Source: Cribrihabitans marinus (GTDB taxonomy: Bacteria > Pseudomonadota > Alphaproteobacteria > Rhodobacterales > Rhodobacteraceae). From it: a stretch of DNA of 64,000 bases. Below, in pieces: positions 1 through 7,659 of the stretch. The stretch is from contig NZ_FNYD01000010.1 of assembly GCF_900109035.1 (NCBI RefSeq), positions 101,002 to 165,001 of the forward strand, given 5' to 3'. The position numbers were made by a program, and so were the translations under genes. Every line of letters begins with the position of its first letter. Position 1 is the first letter of the stretch. The notes below the pieces were generated by a model. It did not search any database and was not told the origin of the DNA. It worked only from the letters and a program-made list of their open reading frames with translations.

Positions 1-766
1 CGTCCATCACGCCTTGCGTCGTGTCCAGGCTGTTGCCCCAGCCCACGACTGGGATCTCGCCCGGCGCGACCCCGGCCTGGTTCCAGACCCGGACAACCGA
101 GCCCGTCACCAGATCGCCCAGACCGATCATGGCGTCGATCCGGTCGCGGTTGGCCGTCATGTAGTCGGTCATCCGCGTGATGATCTCGGCCTGATCGAGG
201 GTTGCGTCGGTGACTTCCCAGGTGATGCCCATGGGTTCGAACACGCTGGCGATGCCTTCTTCCTCCTGCACGCCGTATGTGGCGCCCGGCACCTCGACCG
301 GCATCCAGACGAAATCACCGGATTCCACATGGCCGTTGTCCACGAGATATTGCGCCCAGGACCGTCCCACGGACACCAGATCGCCGCCGACATAGGCGTT
401 CCAGTCGGCGCTGGGATCGGGCGTGTTGAAGTTCAGCGTCGGGATGCCCGCGCTGCGGGCCTCGGCCACGACCCCGACCAGCGACCCGGGATCGGGGTTG
501 CTGGAACAGATCCCGTCCGCGCCGGCGGCGATGGCCGCGCGCATGGCCTCCTGGTGGCTGGGCACGTCGCCCGAGTGGAACGAGGTGTTCACCGTGTGGC
601 CGGTATCCGCCGCCCACTGCTCGGCGCCCTCCAGGAAATAGGTCCAGACCGGGTCCGCGGGCGAGCCGTGGCTGATCCAGTAGAATGTCTTGCTGTCCTG
701 CGCAAAGGCCGCGCCGGCCGACAGGGCAAGCGCAGCGCCGGCCCCCAGGAATATCCGTCTGTCCAT
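1..766 (-). CDS. Sugar ABC transporter substrate-binding protein, partial (C-terminus beyond window edge)
   Basis: Periplasmic binding protein of the ribose/rhamnose type (Peripla_BP_4 fold). The visible 255 residues begin with MDRRIFLGAGAALALS and a signal peptide ending at AFAQ, then give a type-I binding-protein core (FYWISHGSPADPVW, then AAIAAGADGICSSNPDPGS, then PVVGWGNS). The ATG at 766 is chosen because AAGGAGG lies 8 nt upstream; an ATG at 772 sits directly against that Shine-Dalgarno. It is the third visible gene of a minus-strand operon behind the desaturase and PanB-like genes, 69 bp downstream of the latter. Its ABC permease and ATPase genes, if present, lie beyond position 1. The family is clear; the ligand is not readable from sequence. 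Confidence 0.85.
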   Translation of the reverse strand, partial: MDRRIFLGAGAALALSAGAAFAQDSKTFYWISHGSPADPVWTYFLEGAEQWAADTGHTVNTSFHSGDVPSHQEAMRAAIAAGADGICSSNPDPGSLVGVVAEARSAGIPTLNFNTPDPSADWNAYVGGDLVSVGRSWAQYLVDNGHVESGDFVWMPVEVPGATYGVQEEEGIASVFEPMGITWEVTDATLDQAEIITRMTDYMTANRDRIDAMIGLGDLVTGSVVRVWNQAGVAPGEIPVVGWGNSLDTTQGVMD

Positions 767-835
767 AGTCATCTCCTCCTTGTTGGTCGTCAAAAGCCGC
801 CGGGGTCTTGCCGCCCCGCCGGTCGGTTCGTCGTC

Positions 836-1639
836 TCAGGTGTGCTCCAGCCACTCGCGAAAGGCATCGAGTTCCGCAGGGTTCATCCGCACGAGGTGCT
901 TTTCTCCGGGATAGGCCCCGCTGGCGACATCGGCCGCGAAGGTCGCAAAGGCATCGATCCGCTCCTGTTGCAGGCGCGCGAATTCCGCGGCGAAGTCCCG
1001 GTAGATCTTGGAATGGCGCGGAATATGCCCCTCGGTGTAGCCGAGAATGTCATTGGCAAACAGGTATTGCGCATCGCAGCCCGGCCCGGCGCCCATGGAC
1101 CACAGCAGGATCCCGGTGCGCCTGGTGATCTCGCTGGCCACTTCCTCGGGGACGACCTCGATTTCGACGGCAAAGGCGCCGGCGTCTTCATAGCGCTTCA
1201 CGTCATGCATCAGTTTCAGCGCGCTTTCGGCGGTCTTGCCCACGGCGCGAAAGCCCCCGGTCCAGGTGGCGCGGGCAGGGCAGAGGCCGACATGGCCTAC
1301 CACGGGGATATACTCGTTGGCGAGATATTCGACCGTGTCGAAGGACCCGGAGCAATAGATCGCATCCGCCCCGCGGTTCATCGCCTCGGCGGCCCAGCGC
1401 AGGTAATCGTCGGGTGTGCCCGCCTCCAGGTGGGTGCGGCCGGTCATCGAAAACACCGTGGGCGCCGCATCGCGGTAGCGGGGGTGAAACAGAATGTCGT
1501 CTGGTACCGAGGCGATGTCGATCCCCGCCGCCTCGGCCGCCGCGGCCTCGTCGAGGCTGAAATATCGCAGCATCGTCTTCTGACCCTTGCCCTTGTCGGC
1601 CAAAAGGTCCGCGACGGTTGGAAGGCGCCGGCCGCTCAC
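836..1639 (-). CDS. 3-methyl-2-oxobutanoate hydroxymethyltransferase (PanB)-like enzyme
   Basis: A 267-residue protein of the ketopantoate hydroxymethyltransferase family, which in pantothenate synthesis adds a methylene-THF-derived hydroxymethyl group to 2-oxoisovalerate. Family signatures are VVGHVGLCPA near the middle, then AFAVEIEVVPEEVA, GAGPGCDAQ, and the terminal GHIPRHSKIYRDF and GAYPGEKH segments. Length matches E. coli PanB. The start is GTG 1639, which overlaps the desaturase stop by 4 bp (GTGA), so translation is probably coupled. Its place in a LacI-controlled transport operon without panC suggests a catabolic paralogue acting on another 2-oxoacid or aldol substrate, not pantothenate synthesis. 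That role is inference. Confidence 0.8.
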   Translation of the reverse strand: MSGRRLPTVADLLADKGKGQKTMLRYFSLDEAAAAEAAGIDIASVPDDILFHPRYRDAAPTVFSMTGRTHLEAGTPDDYLRWAAEAMNRGADAIYCSGSFDTVEYLANEYIPVVGHVGLCPARATWTGGFRAVGKTAESALKLMHDVKRYEDAGAFAVEIEVVPEEVASEITRRTGILLWSMGAGPGCDAQYLFANDILGYTEGHIPRHSKIYRDFAAEFARLQQERIDAFATFAADVASGAYPGEKHLVRMNPAELDAFREWLEHT

Positions 1640-2760
1640 GCGTCGCTCCTGTCCGGCACGAACTGGTGCAACTCGTCGCGATAGGGTCGGGCGGAGGGGG
1701 GCAGCTCCTTTCTGACATAGTGGCTGGGGTCGCTCCGCTGTCGCATCACCGCGCCCCACATCTCGCGATAGGCATCCGCGATCGAGGTGTTGGGCGGCGG
1801 CAGGTCGTCCTTGATCAGCGCGTGGAGTTTCGGCAGCGCGTGATAGGGCACCATTGGAAACATGTGATGCTCGATATGGTACTGCATGTTCCAGTAGATC
1901 CATCCCGAAACCGGGTTGATATAGACCGTGCGGCTGTTCAGCCGGTGATCCAGCACGTCTTCGGCAAGGCCGCCATGCTGCAGAAGACCCATCATGACCA
2001 TGTGCCAGCAGCCATAGATCCGGGGCAGCCCGATCAGGAGGAGCGGGATGACCGAGGCCCAGCCCATCCCGGCCAGGGCCATGCCCAGAGCGGTTGCGCC
2101 GGTGGCGATGTAGATGGCCATGTGCACGCGGGCCCAGAACACCGCCTTGGGCAGTTCGGCCTCGGGCACATAGTCCTTCTCGTCGTCCGATAATTTGCCC
2201 AGGGCTTGCCGGGCCAGGATCTTCAGCGAGGTCCAGGCCTCGACGATGCCGATATAGGCCAGCGCCTTGAGCGTCAGGTTGATCGGATGCATCCAGGCGA
2301 TTTCGGGATCGCGGCCGACGATGATCGTGTCGGTGTGGTGCCGCGCATGGGACCAGCGCCATGCGATCGGGTTCCGCATGACCTGAAAGGACGCGATGTG
2401 ATAGACCACGTCGTTCATCCACGACGTCTTGAAGGCCGTCCCGTGCCCCGCCTCGTGCCATCGCGAGTCGCAGGCGGATCCGTAGATGACCCCGTAGGCA
2501 AGCCAGAACGGCACCGCCCACCAGCTGCCCCATAATGCGATGCCCCCCGCGGCGAACAGGATGTGCAGCGCCACCCAGATCGCGGTATCGCGAAGGGCGG
2601 GCTGATCGCTGCGCCGCATCAGTTCCTTCATCGTCTTCCGGGGGATGTCGCTGTGGTACCACTCGGCGGTGGCCAGCCCGGCGGCGACCGCATGATGCGC
2701 GCGTTCGCCGGTCAGGGAATAGTCGGGAGCCGCGGTGCTGGCCGCCATGTCCTTCGCCAT
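1636..2760 (-). CDS. Membrane fatty-acid desaturase/hydroxylase family protein
   Basis: A 374-residue integral membrane di-iron oxygenase of the fatty-acid desaturase family. All three histidine boxes are present: HEAGH, then SHARHHTDT, then QYHIEHHMFP. Hydrophobic stretches flank them (IWVALHILFAAGGIALWGSW and VIPLLLIGLPRIYG). The start at 2760 (MAKDMAAST) follows GGAGGATCAG; an in-frame extension to 2886 has no such site. It is the first gene of the operon with the PanB-like enzyme (4-bp overlap) and the sugar-binding protein, and is divergent from the LacI regulator. The substrate may be a lipid or a small hydrophobic compound; the company of a sugar-type binding protein favours a catabolic hydroxylation, but this is inferred. 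Confidence 0.85.
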   Translation of the reverse strand: MAKDMAASTAAPDYSLTGERAHHAVAAGLATAEWYHSDIPRKTMKELMRRSDQPALRDTAIWVALHILFAAGGIALWGSWWAVPFWLAYGVIYGSACDSRWHEAGHGTAFKTSWMNDVVYHIASFQVMRNPIAWRWSHARHHTDTIIVGRDPEIAWMHPINLTLKALAYIGIVEAWTSLKILARQALGKLSDDEKDYVPEAELPKAVFWARVHMAIYIATGATALGMALAGMGWASVIPLLLIGLPRIYGCWHMVMMGLLQHGGLAEDVLDHRLNSRTVYINPVSGWIYWNMQYHIEHHMFPMVPYHALPKLHALIKDDLPPPNTSIADAYREMWGAVMRQRSDPSHYVRKELPPSARPYRDELHQFVPDRSDA

Positions 2761-2973
2761 CTGATCCTCCCAAACATCGGCCGCCCCGGGCTTCCGGTTC
2801 GGTGCGCCGCCCTGCGCGCTTTCGTCGCAACCGCGTGAGGGTCGAGCATCGTCAAAGCAAGGCCGCCGCTCAACCACCGAACACATCAGATCACATCAGT
2901 TGTGGCGCTGGCCTGGGGCGCGTGGACAATGCTGAGCATCAGAATTTCAGAACAGAATCGCAAATTTACCGGC

Positions 2974-2990
2974 GTGATGTGATACATCAC
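2974..2990. promoter_or_regulatory. Perfect palindromic operator between desaturase operon and LacI gene
   Basis: GTGATGT-GAT-ACATCAC is a perfect 7+3+7 inverted repeat, 28 bp before the LacI-family start codon and in the divergent intergenic region. Two direct copies of the half-site-like CACATCA lie at 2882-2888 and 2892-2898, exactly 10 bp (about one helical turn) apart and nearer the desaturase start. The layout fits a LacI-type repressor controlling itself and the divergent operon. Confidence 0.6.
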
Positions 2991-3018
2991 TTCCAATCCA
3001 GTCCGCGGGTCCGCCGAT

Positions 3019-4047
3019 ATGAGAAAAGCCACAATCCCCGATATTGCCCGTCACGCCGGCCTGTCGACGGCGACGGTCGACAGGGCCCTCAACGGGCGGA
3101 AGGGCGTCAGTGCCGCCAACCGCCACCGGGTCCTGAAGGCGGCCGAGGAACTGGGCGTTCTGCCATCCGAAGGCATGGTGAGACTGCCCTCGCGACCGGC
3201 GCACCTGGTGTTCCTGATTCCCTTCGGCCAGAACAAGTTCATGCGCGACCTGGCGCGCAGCATCACCAACCTTTCCACGGCATTGCCGCTGGTGGCATCG
3301 TGCAACATCGTCACCATGGACGGGATCGGACCCGACGCGCTGGACCGGGCGCTCGACGCGGTGTCTCCGAACACTCATGGCGTCGGGATCATCACCACTG
3401 ACCAGCCGCGCAGCCGGGCGACGATCAACCGGCTGTGCGAAAGCGGTGTGCGGGTAGTCACCATCGCGTCCGACCTGCCCGATACGGCGCGGTCGTCCTA
3501 TGTCGGTGTCGACAACCGGATCGCCGGGCGGACGGCGGGTCAGATCATGGGGATGCTCGCGCAGGGCCGGACCGGCAACGTGGCGGTGATCCTCGGCTCG
3601 CGGAGGTTTCACGGGCATTCCGAACGCGAGCGGGGCTTTCGCGAATTCCTGCGCGAGCAACTGCCGACCCTGACCGTCGCATCGGCCATCGAGACCGGCG
3701 AGGACAACCGCCGCTCGAATGCGGCAACGCTCGACCTGCTGCGCCGGATGCCGGATATCGCTGGGATCTACTGCGTGGGCGCAAGCCGGACGGGCATCGT
3801 CGAGGCCATCGAACCCCTCGGCCCGCGGCGGCCCAGCCTGATCATGCACGACCTGACCGACAGTTCGCGCGAGTGGCTGAGAAGGCAATTGGTCGATGTC
3901 GTCATCGACCAGAACCCGAGGCTTGTCGGCGAACAGGCGGTGATCCGCCTTTTGGGCTCGATCGCGGCGACGACGCCTCTCCTGTCGCTCAAACCCATCG
4001 AACCACGGATCATCCTGCGCGAGAACATACCCGCCGCGGCGCCCTGA
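3019..4047 (+). CDS. LacI-family transcriptional regulator
   Basis: A 342-residue LacI/GalR-type repressor. The N-terminal helix-turn-helix and hinge helix are at residues 4-47 (TIPDIARHAGLSTATVDRAL and RVLKAAEELG). The rest is a periplasmic-binding-protein-like sensor (LVFLIPFGQNKFMRDLARSI, YVGVDNRIAGRTAGQIMG, VAVILGSRRFHGHSERERGF). The Shine-Dalgarno is weak. It is divergent from the desaturase/PanB/sugar-binding operon with a palindrome between them, so it is the likely local controller. The effector is probably the sugar-like ligand of the neighbouring transporter or a catabolite of it. Confidence 0.9.
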   Translation: MRKATIPDIARHAGLSTATVDRALNGRKGVSAANRHRVLKAAEELGVLPSEGMVRLPSRPAHLVFLIPFGQNKFMRDLARSITNLSTALPLVASCNIVTMDGIGPDALDRALDAVSPNTHGVGIITTDQPRSRATINRLCESGVRVVTIASDLPDTARSSYVGVDNRIAGRTAGQIMGMLAQGRTGNVAVILGSRRFHGHSERERGFREFLREQLPTLTVASAIETGEDNRRSNAATLDLLRRMPDIAGIYCVGASRTGIVEAIEPLGPRRPSLIMHDLTDSSREWLRRQLVDVVIDQNPRLVGEQAVIRLLGSIAATTPLLSLKPIEPRIILRENIPAAAP

Positions 4048-4217
4048 CACGCGCGGTGTACAAAGGGACAGGTGCCACGCGCGTGGTTCGCGTGTCAGCA
4101 GGCAAAGCGCGTGGCGACCCAAGGGCGCTCAGTCAAAAGTGTTGCTTCAAACCGATACATGCCCAGTTCGGCGCCAGGCGCAATTCGGCCGAGATACTCT
4201 GTCTGTAATCCGCACAA

Positions 4218-5015
4218 TCAGGTCCCGGCGCGGTTTCGCCAATTGACAGCACTGAGTGCCGCGAACAGGACGGCCGCGACGCAGACGATGGAGGGGCCGG
4301 CGGGCGTGTCCAGGAAATACGCGGCGCGCAGGCCCGCGACCGCCGATATCGTGCCGATGACGGCCGCGATCAGGGCCATCGCCTCCGGGGTTCGGGCAAG
4401 GCTGCGGGCGGCTGCGGCGGGGATGATCAGCATCGCCGCGATCAACAGCACACCCACGACCTTGATGGCGACCGCCACTGTGATCGCAAGGGCGACCGTC
4501 AGGATCAGTTGCTCGCGCCTGGGATCGATGCCGCTGGCATAGGCCAGCTCTTCGTTCAGTGTCGCCGTCAGCAAAGGGGACCAGCGCCAGGCGATGAGGG
4601 CGACAACCAATGTCGCACCGCCCCAGATGACAAGCAGGTCGCTACGCGAGACGGCAAGGATGTCGCCGAAGAGATAGGCCATCAGATCGATCCGGATGCC
4701 GGACAGGAACGAGACCGCGACCAGCCCGAAGGCGAGGGCGGAATGGGCCAGGACTCCCAGCAATGTGTCCATCGCATAGCCGCGCCCGGCCAGGGCCGTG
4801 ACGGTAAGGGCCATGATCAACGCGACAACGATGGCGCCGACAAAGATGGACAACTGAAGGGCCAGGGACAGGGCCACCCCGAGGATTGCCGCATGCGCCG
4901 TGGCATCGCCGAAATAGGCCATGCGGCGCCAGACGACGAAACAGCCCAAGGGGGCCGCGGCCAGGGCCACGCCTATCCCGGCCAGGCTTGCGCGGGTCAT
5001 GAAATCGTCGAGCAT
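4218..5015 (-). CDS. znuB: Zinc ABC transporter permease
   Basis: Inner-membrane permease of the ABC-3 (metal) family, about 265 residues with many hydrophobic helices. The WRRMAYFGDATAHAAILGVA segment is the conserved family signature, and VVGVLLIAAMLIIPAAAARS is typical of ZnuB. The start overlaps the znuC stop: ATG 5015 (TGATG) or GTG 5018 three bases earlier. It is the third gene of a zur-znuC-znuB operon read leftwards, so zinc-dependent repression by Zur is expected. The intergenic stretch 4048-4217 between it and the convergent LacI gene holds no gene I can see, only a short CCACGCGCGTGG palindrome at 4075-4086. Confidence 0.93.
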   Translation of the reverse strand: MLDDFMTRASLAGIGVALAAAPLGCFVVWRRMAYFGDATAHAAILGVALSLALQLSIFVGAIVVALIMALTVTALAGRGYAMDTLLGVLAHSALAFGLVAVSFLSGIRIDLMAYLFGDILAVSRSDLLVIWGGATLVVALIAWRWSPLLTATLNEELAYASGIDPRREQLILTVALAITVAVAIKVVGVLLIAAMLIIPAAAARSLARTPEAMALIAAVIGTISAVAGLRAAYFLDTPAGPSIVCVAAVLFAALSAVNWRNRAGT

Positions 5016-5752
5016 CACTCTGCTGCCTCGTGGCCATGGGAATGGTCATGGTCGTGGTCATGATCGTGGCGGTAGAGCGCCAGCGCGCCGCCCGTTCCCG
5101 TGCCGAAAAGCGCACGGTATTCCGGGGCGGACGCCACGACGTCCGGCGTTCCCTCACAGCATACATGGCCGTTCAGGCAGATCACCCTGTCCGACGCGCT
5201 CATCACCACGTGAAGCTCGTGGCTGATCATGAGCACGGCGCAACCCGTGTCCCGCCGAACCGCTTCGATCTGCCGGTAGAACCCGGCCGAGCCGGGCTGG
5301 TCCAGGCCTTGCGTCGCCTCGTCCAGCAAAAGGACCTCGGGCCGATTGATCAGGGCGCGGGCCAGCAGGACGCGCTGGAACTGCCCGCCGGATAGCTGCG
5401 ACATCTGCCGTTTCAGCAGGTCCGGCACTCCGGCGGCCTCAAGTGCCGCCGCGCAGTCCGAGCGGGACACCCGGCCCGTCAGGCTCATGAACCGTTCCAC
5501 GGTGATCGGAAAGGTCGCGTCGATATGCAGCCGCTGCGGCACGTAGCCGATCCGCAGACCGGGCCGCAGCCTGACCTGTCCGGTTGCCGGCGCCGTCGCT
5601 CCGATAATGGCCTTGAGCAGACTCGTCTTGCCTGACCCGTTCGGTCCGACGATCGTGACGATCTCGCCTGGCTCCACCTTCAGGCGAACGTGGTGCAGAA
5701 CCGTGTTTGCGCCGTAACGGATACTGAGGTTGTCGATCTCGATCAGGCTCAT
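5015..5752 (-). CDS. znuC: Zinc ABC transporter ATP-binding protein with His-rich tail
   Basis: A 245-residue ATPase of the metal ABC family. Walker A is GPNGSGKTS, the signature is LSGGQFQRV, Walker B is VLLLDEATQGLD, and the switch His is in MISHELH. The C-terminus carries an alternating His/Asp tail (HDHDHDHDHSHGHE), likely to bind zinc in the cytoplasm. ATG 5752 overlaps the zur stop by 4 bp, and its own stop overlaps the znuB start. It provides the energy for ZnuA/ZnuB-dependent zinc import. Confidence 0.93.
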   Translation of the reverse strand: MSLIEIDNLSIRYGANTVLHHVRLKVEPGEIVTIVGPNGSGKTSLLKAIIGATAPATGQVRLRPGLRIGYVPQRLHIDATFPITVERFMSLTGRVSRSDCAAALEAAGVPDLLKRQMSQLSGGQFQRVLLARALINRPEVLLLDEATQGLDQPGSAGFYRQIEAVRRDTGCAVLMISHELHVVMSASDRVICLNGHVCCEGTPDVVASAPEYRALFGTGTGGALALYRHDHDHDHDHSHGHEAAE

Positions 5753-6267
5753 GCGTCGCCCTTCGCGGCACATGAAGGGCAGACCCCTTCGGCCTCGACG
5801 ACCGTACGTTCGATCTGAAACCCTGCGGCCCTTGCGGCAGCGCCAAACGCGCCTCTTGCGGGCGCGGACGGGGCCTCGGCCACGGCTTCGCACAAACGGC
5901 AGATCATGAAGGCAGGCGAGTGCATTCGGCCCGGATGGGCGCAGGCGACAAATGCGTTCAGGCGTTCGACCTTGTGAACGAACCCGTTTTCGACAAGGAA
6001 TTCGAGCGCGCGATAGGCAACCGGCGGCTGCGAGCCGAATCCGGCCTCGCGCAGCAGATCGAGGATCGCATAGGCGCCGAGGGCGCGGTGTTCCTGCAGC
6101 AACAACTCCAGCACCTTGCGCCGGACCGGGGTCAGGCGCAGCCCGTCGGCCGCACATCGCGATTCGGCCGTCGCAAGGGCCCCGGCCACGCAGGCGCGGT
6201 GATCGTGGTTCTGAAACCCCAGCGGGGCCGCGCTTGGTGCGTCCTTGGGGTTCACGCTACTTGTCAT
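5749..6267 (-). CDS. zur: Zinc-uptake regulator of the Fur family
   Basis: A 172-residue Fur-family repressor. The winged helix spans roughly residues 40-100 (LTPVRRKVLELLLQEHRALG, PPVAYRALEFLVENGFVHKV). Zinc-site residues follow: CAHPGRMHSPAFMICRLCE, and CPSC near the C-terminus supplies the second structural CxxC. The first gene of the zur-znuC-znuB operon and divergent from znuA, it is placed to shut both units down when zinc is sufficient. Fur-family members for iron or peroxide are alternatives on domain grounds alone, but the znu neighbourhood makes Zur the firm choice. Confidence 0.92.
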   Translation of the reverse strand: MTSSVNPKDAPSAAPLGFQNHDHRACVAGALATAESRCAADGLRLTPVRRKVLELLLQEHRALGAYAILDLLREAGFGSQPPVAYRALEFLVENGFVHKVERLNAFVACAHPGRMHSPAFMICRLCEAVAEAPSAPARGAFGAAARAAGFQIERTVVEAEGVCPSCAAKGDA

Positions 6268-6323
6268 GATATTACATTTCAGTTATGTCGCTTGGAACGT
6301 TATAAGATCACATGGAAGATCCA
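6268..6323. promoter_or_regulatory. AT-rich zur/znuA divergent promoter, probable Zur operator region
   Basis: The 56-bp gap between the divergent zur and znuA starts is much more AT-rich than its surroundings. It contains GATATTACATTTC (6269-6281) and AACGTTATAAGATCAC (6296-6311), which resemble the GTTATAA/ATTAC-type half-sites of proteobacterial Zur boxes. I could not align an unambiguous full palindrome, so the exact operator is uncertain while the regulatory role of the gap is likely. Confidence 0.4.
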
Positions 6324-7262
6324 ATGTCCAGAAACCTGCTTTCACTCTCCGCCTCGGCCGTCCTGATGGGGGGTACGGCGCTGGCCGACGTGCCCGGTGT
6401 GGCCGTCGATATCGCGCCGATCCATTCGCTTGTGGCCCGCGTGATGGAGGGGGTCGGGACGCCGGACCTGATCGTGCAACCGGGTGCCTCGCCCCATGAA
6501 TACAGTCTCCGCCCGTCCGAGGCCGCTTCCCTGCAAAAGGCGGACGTGGTGTTCTGGATGGGTGACGTTCTGACGCCCTGGATGGAGGACGCGGTGCAGA
6601 CCCTGGCCGAGGGTGCCGCCGTCACCACGCTTCTGGACGCCGAGGGGACGGTCCTTCTGGATTTCCGGGAAGGCACGCTCTTCGAAGCGCATGAGCGCGA
6701 GGAGCATGCCGAGGGTGAAGTCCCCGACGATCACGGCCATGACGAGCATGACGAACACGATCCCCACGCATGGTTGTCGCCTGAAAACGCCGGGTCCTGG
6801 CTGAACCTGATCGCGGCACAGCTCTCTGCCGCCGATCCCGAGAATGCGGGCACGTATTTCGCCAACGCGTCGGCGGCCCGCGAAGAGATGCAGGCCCTGT
6901 CCGCCGAGATCCGGGCAACGCTCGACCCGGTGCGGGAGGGCAGCTTCATCGTCTTTCACGACGCCTACCAGTATTTCGAAACCGCCTTCGACTTTCCCGC
7001 CTCGGGCGCGATTTCTCTCAGTGATGCGACCGACCCGAGCCCCGCACGAATTGCGGAAATCCGGGAACGGATCCGCGAGGAAGGCATTGATTGCGTTCTG
7101 GCCGAACCGCAGTTCAACGCGGGGATCGTCGACGCGGTTCTGGATGGCACAGGGGCGAGCACCGGCGTGATCGATCCGCTGGGCGCCGAGCTTGAGCCGG
7201 GACCGGACCTCTACCCCCAACTGCTGAAGAAAATGGCGACAACGCTGGCTGAGTGCCTTTGA
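6324..7262 (+). CDS. znuA: Zinc ABC transporter periplasmic substrate-binding protein
   Basis: A 312-residue cluster A-I metal-binding protein. It has a signal peptide (MSRNLLSLSASAVLMGGTAL), a zinc-ligand loop at PGASPHEYSLRPSEA, an acidic His-rich flexible loop (DDHGHDEHDEHDPHAWLSP) and a later HDAYQYF ligand segment. ATG 6324 is preferred because GGAAG lies 5 nt upstream; ATG 6312 four codons earlier has a weaker site and overlaps the possible Zur half-site. It is divergent from zur and completes the znuABC importer. The protein delivers Zn(II) in the periplasm to ZnuB. Confidence 0.92.
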   Translation: MSRNLLSLSASAVLMGGTALADVPGVAVDIAPIHSLVARVMEGVGTPDLIVQPGASPHEYSLRPSEAASLQKADVVFWMGDVLTPWMEDAVQTLAEGAAVTTLLDAEGTVLLDFREGTLFEAHEREEHAEGEVPDDHGHDEHDEHDPHAWLSPENAGSWLNLIAAQLSAADPENAGTYFANASAAREEMQALSAEIRATLDPVREGSFIVFHDAYQYFETAFDFPASGAISLSDATDPSPARIAEIRERIREEGIDCVLAEPQFNAGIVDAVLDGTGASTGVIDPLGAELEPGPDLYPQLLKKMATTLAECL

Positions 7263-7659
7263 GGATCAACGGGCATCGACCGGGTCGTTGCCGGGGCCGG
7301 AGTCGCTGAGCGGCGGCTTCCGGACCTGCAGGCGACCGATCACCGGCCACGGCAGATCAACGCCCGGTTTTCGGCCTGTGGATCGGGATCTGTGCTTGAA
7401 GCACGACGGATTCCGTGACCAGACGCGTGCTGGATCCATGCGCGTTTCAATTGACAACGCGTCCTTGCCTAATGCAGCGTTCTTGCATCGCAATGGGCGA
7501 GGGTTGCCGAATGCCAGCCTCAACCGAAGGGCCAGATCTGGGACGCCGGGCAACCGGCTGCGACCTCGTGGTGTAACCCGGGACCGAGTGTTTGCCGTTT
7601 TCGGCACGTGTCGATCCGCCTGTGCGCATTACCCGACTATCCCCTTTCGGTTGGCTATC
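7263..7659. other. Intergenic region upstream of the hydantoinase operon
   Basis: About 400 bp with no convincing gene. An open frame runs through it into hyuA, but its residues are low-complexity and lie before the conserved HyuA N-terminus. The notable element is the inverted repeat at 7441-7461, listed separately. Confidence 0.6.
7441..7461. promoter_or_regulatory. Inverted repeat, candidate operator of the hyu operon
   Basis: CGCGTT and AACGCG form perfect 6-bp arms around TCAATTGAC, whose first eight bases are themselves palindromic. It lies about 200 bp before hyuA, within the only long intergenic stretch of this transcription unit. No regulator gene lies beside it, so the binding protein is unknown. 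Confidence 0.4.

Noticed and set aside
836..1639. PanB-like gene as the housekeeping pantothenate enzyme.
   Set aside because: No panC is adjacent and the gene overlaps a desaturase in a LacI-controlled transport operon, so a catabolic paralogue is more likely.
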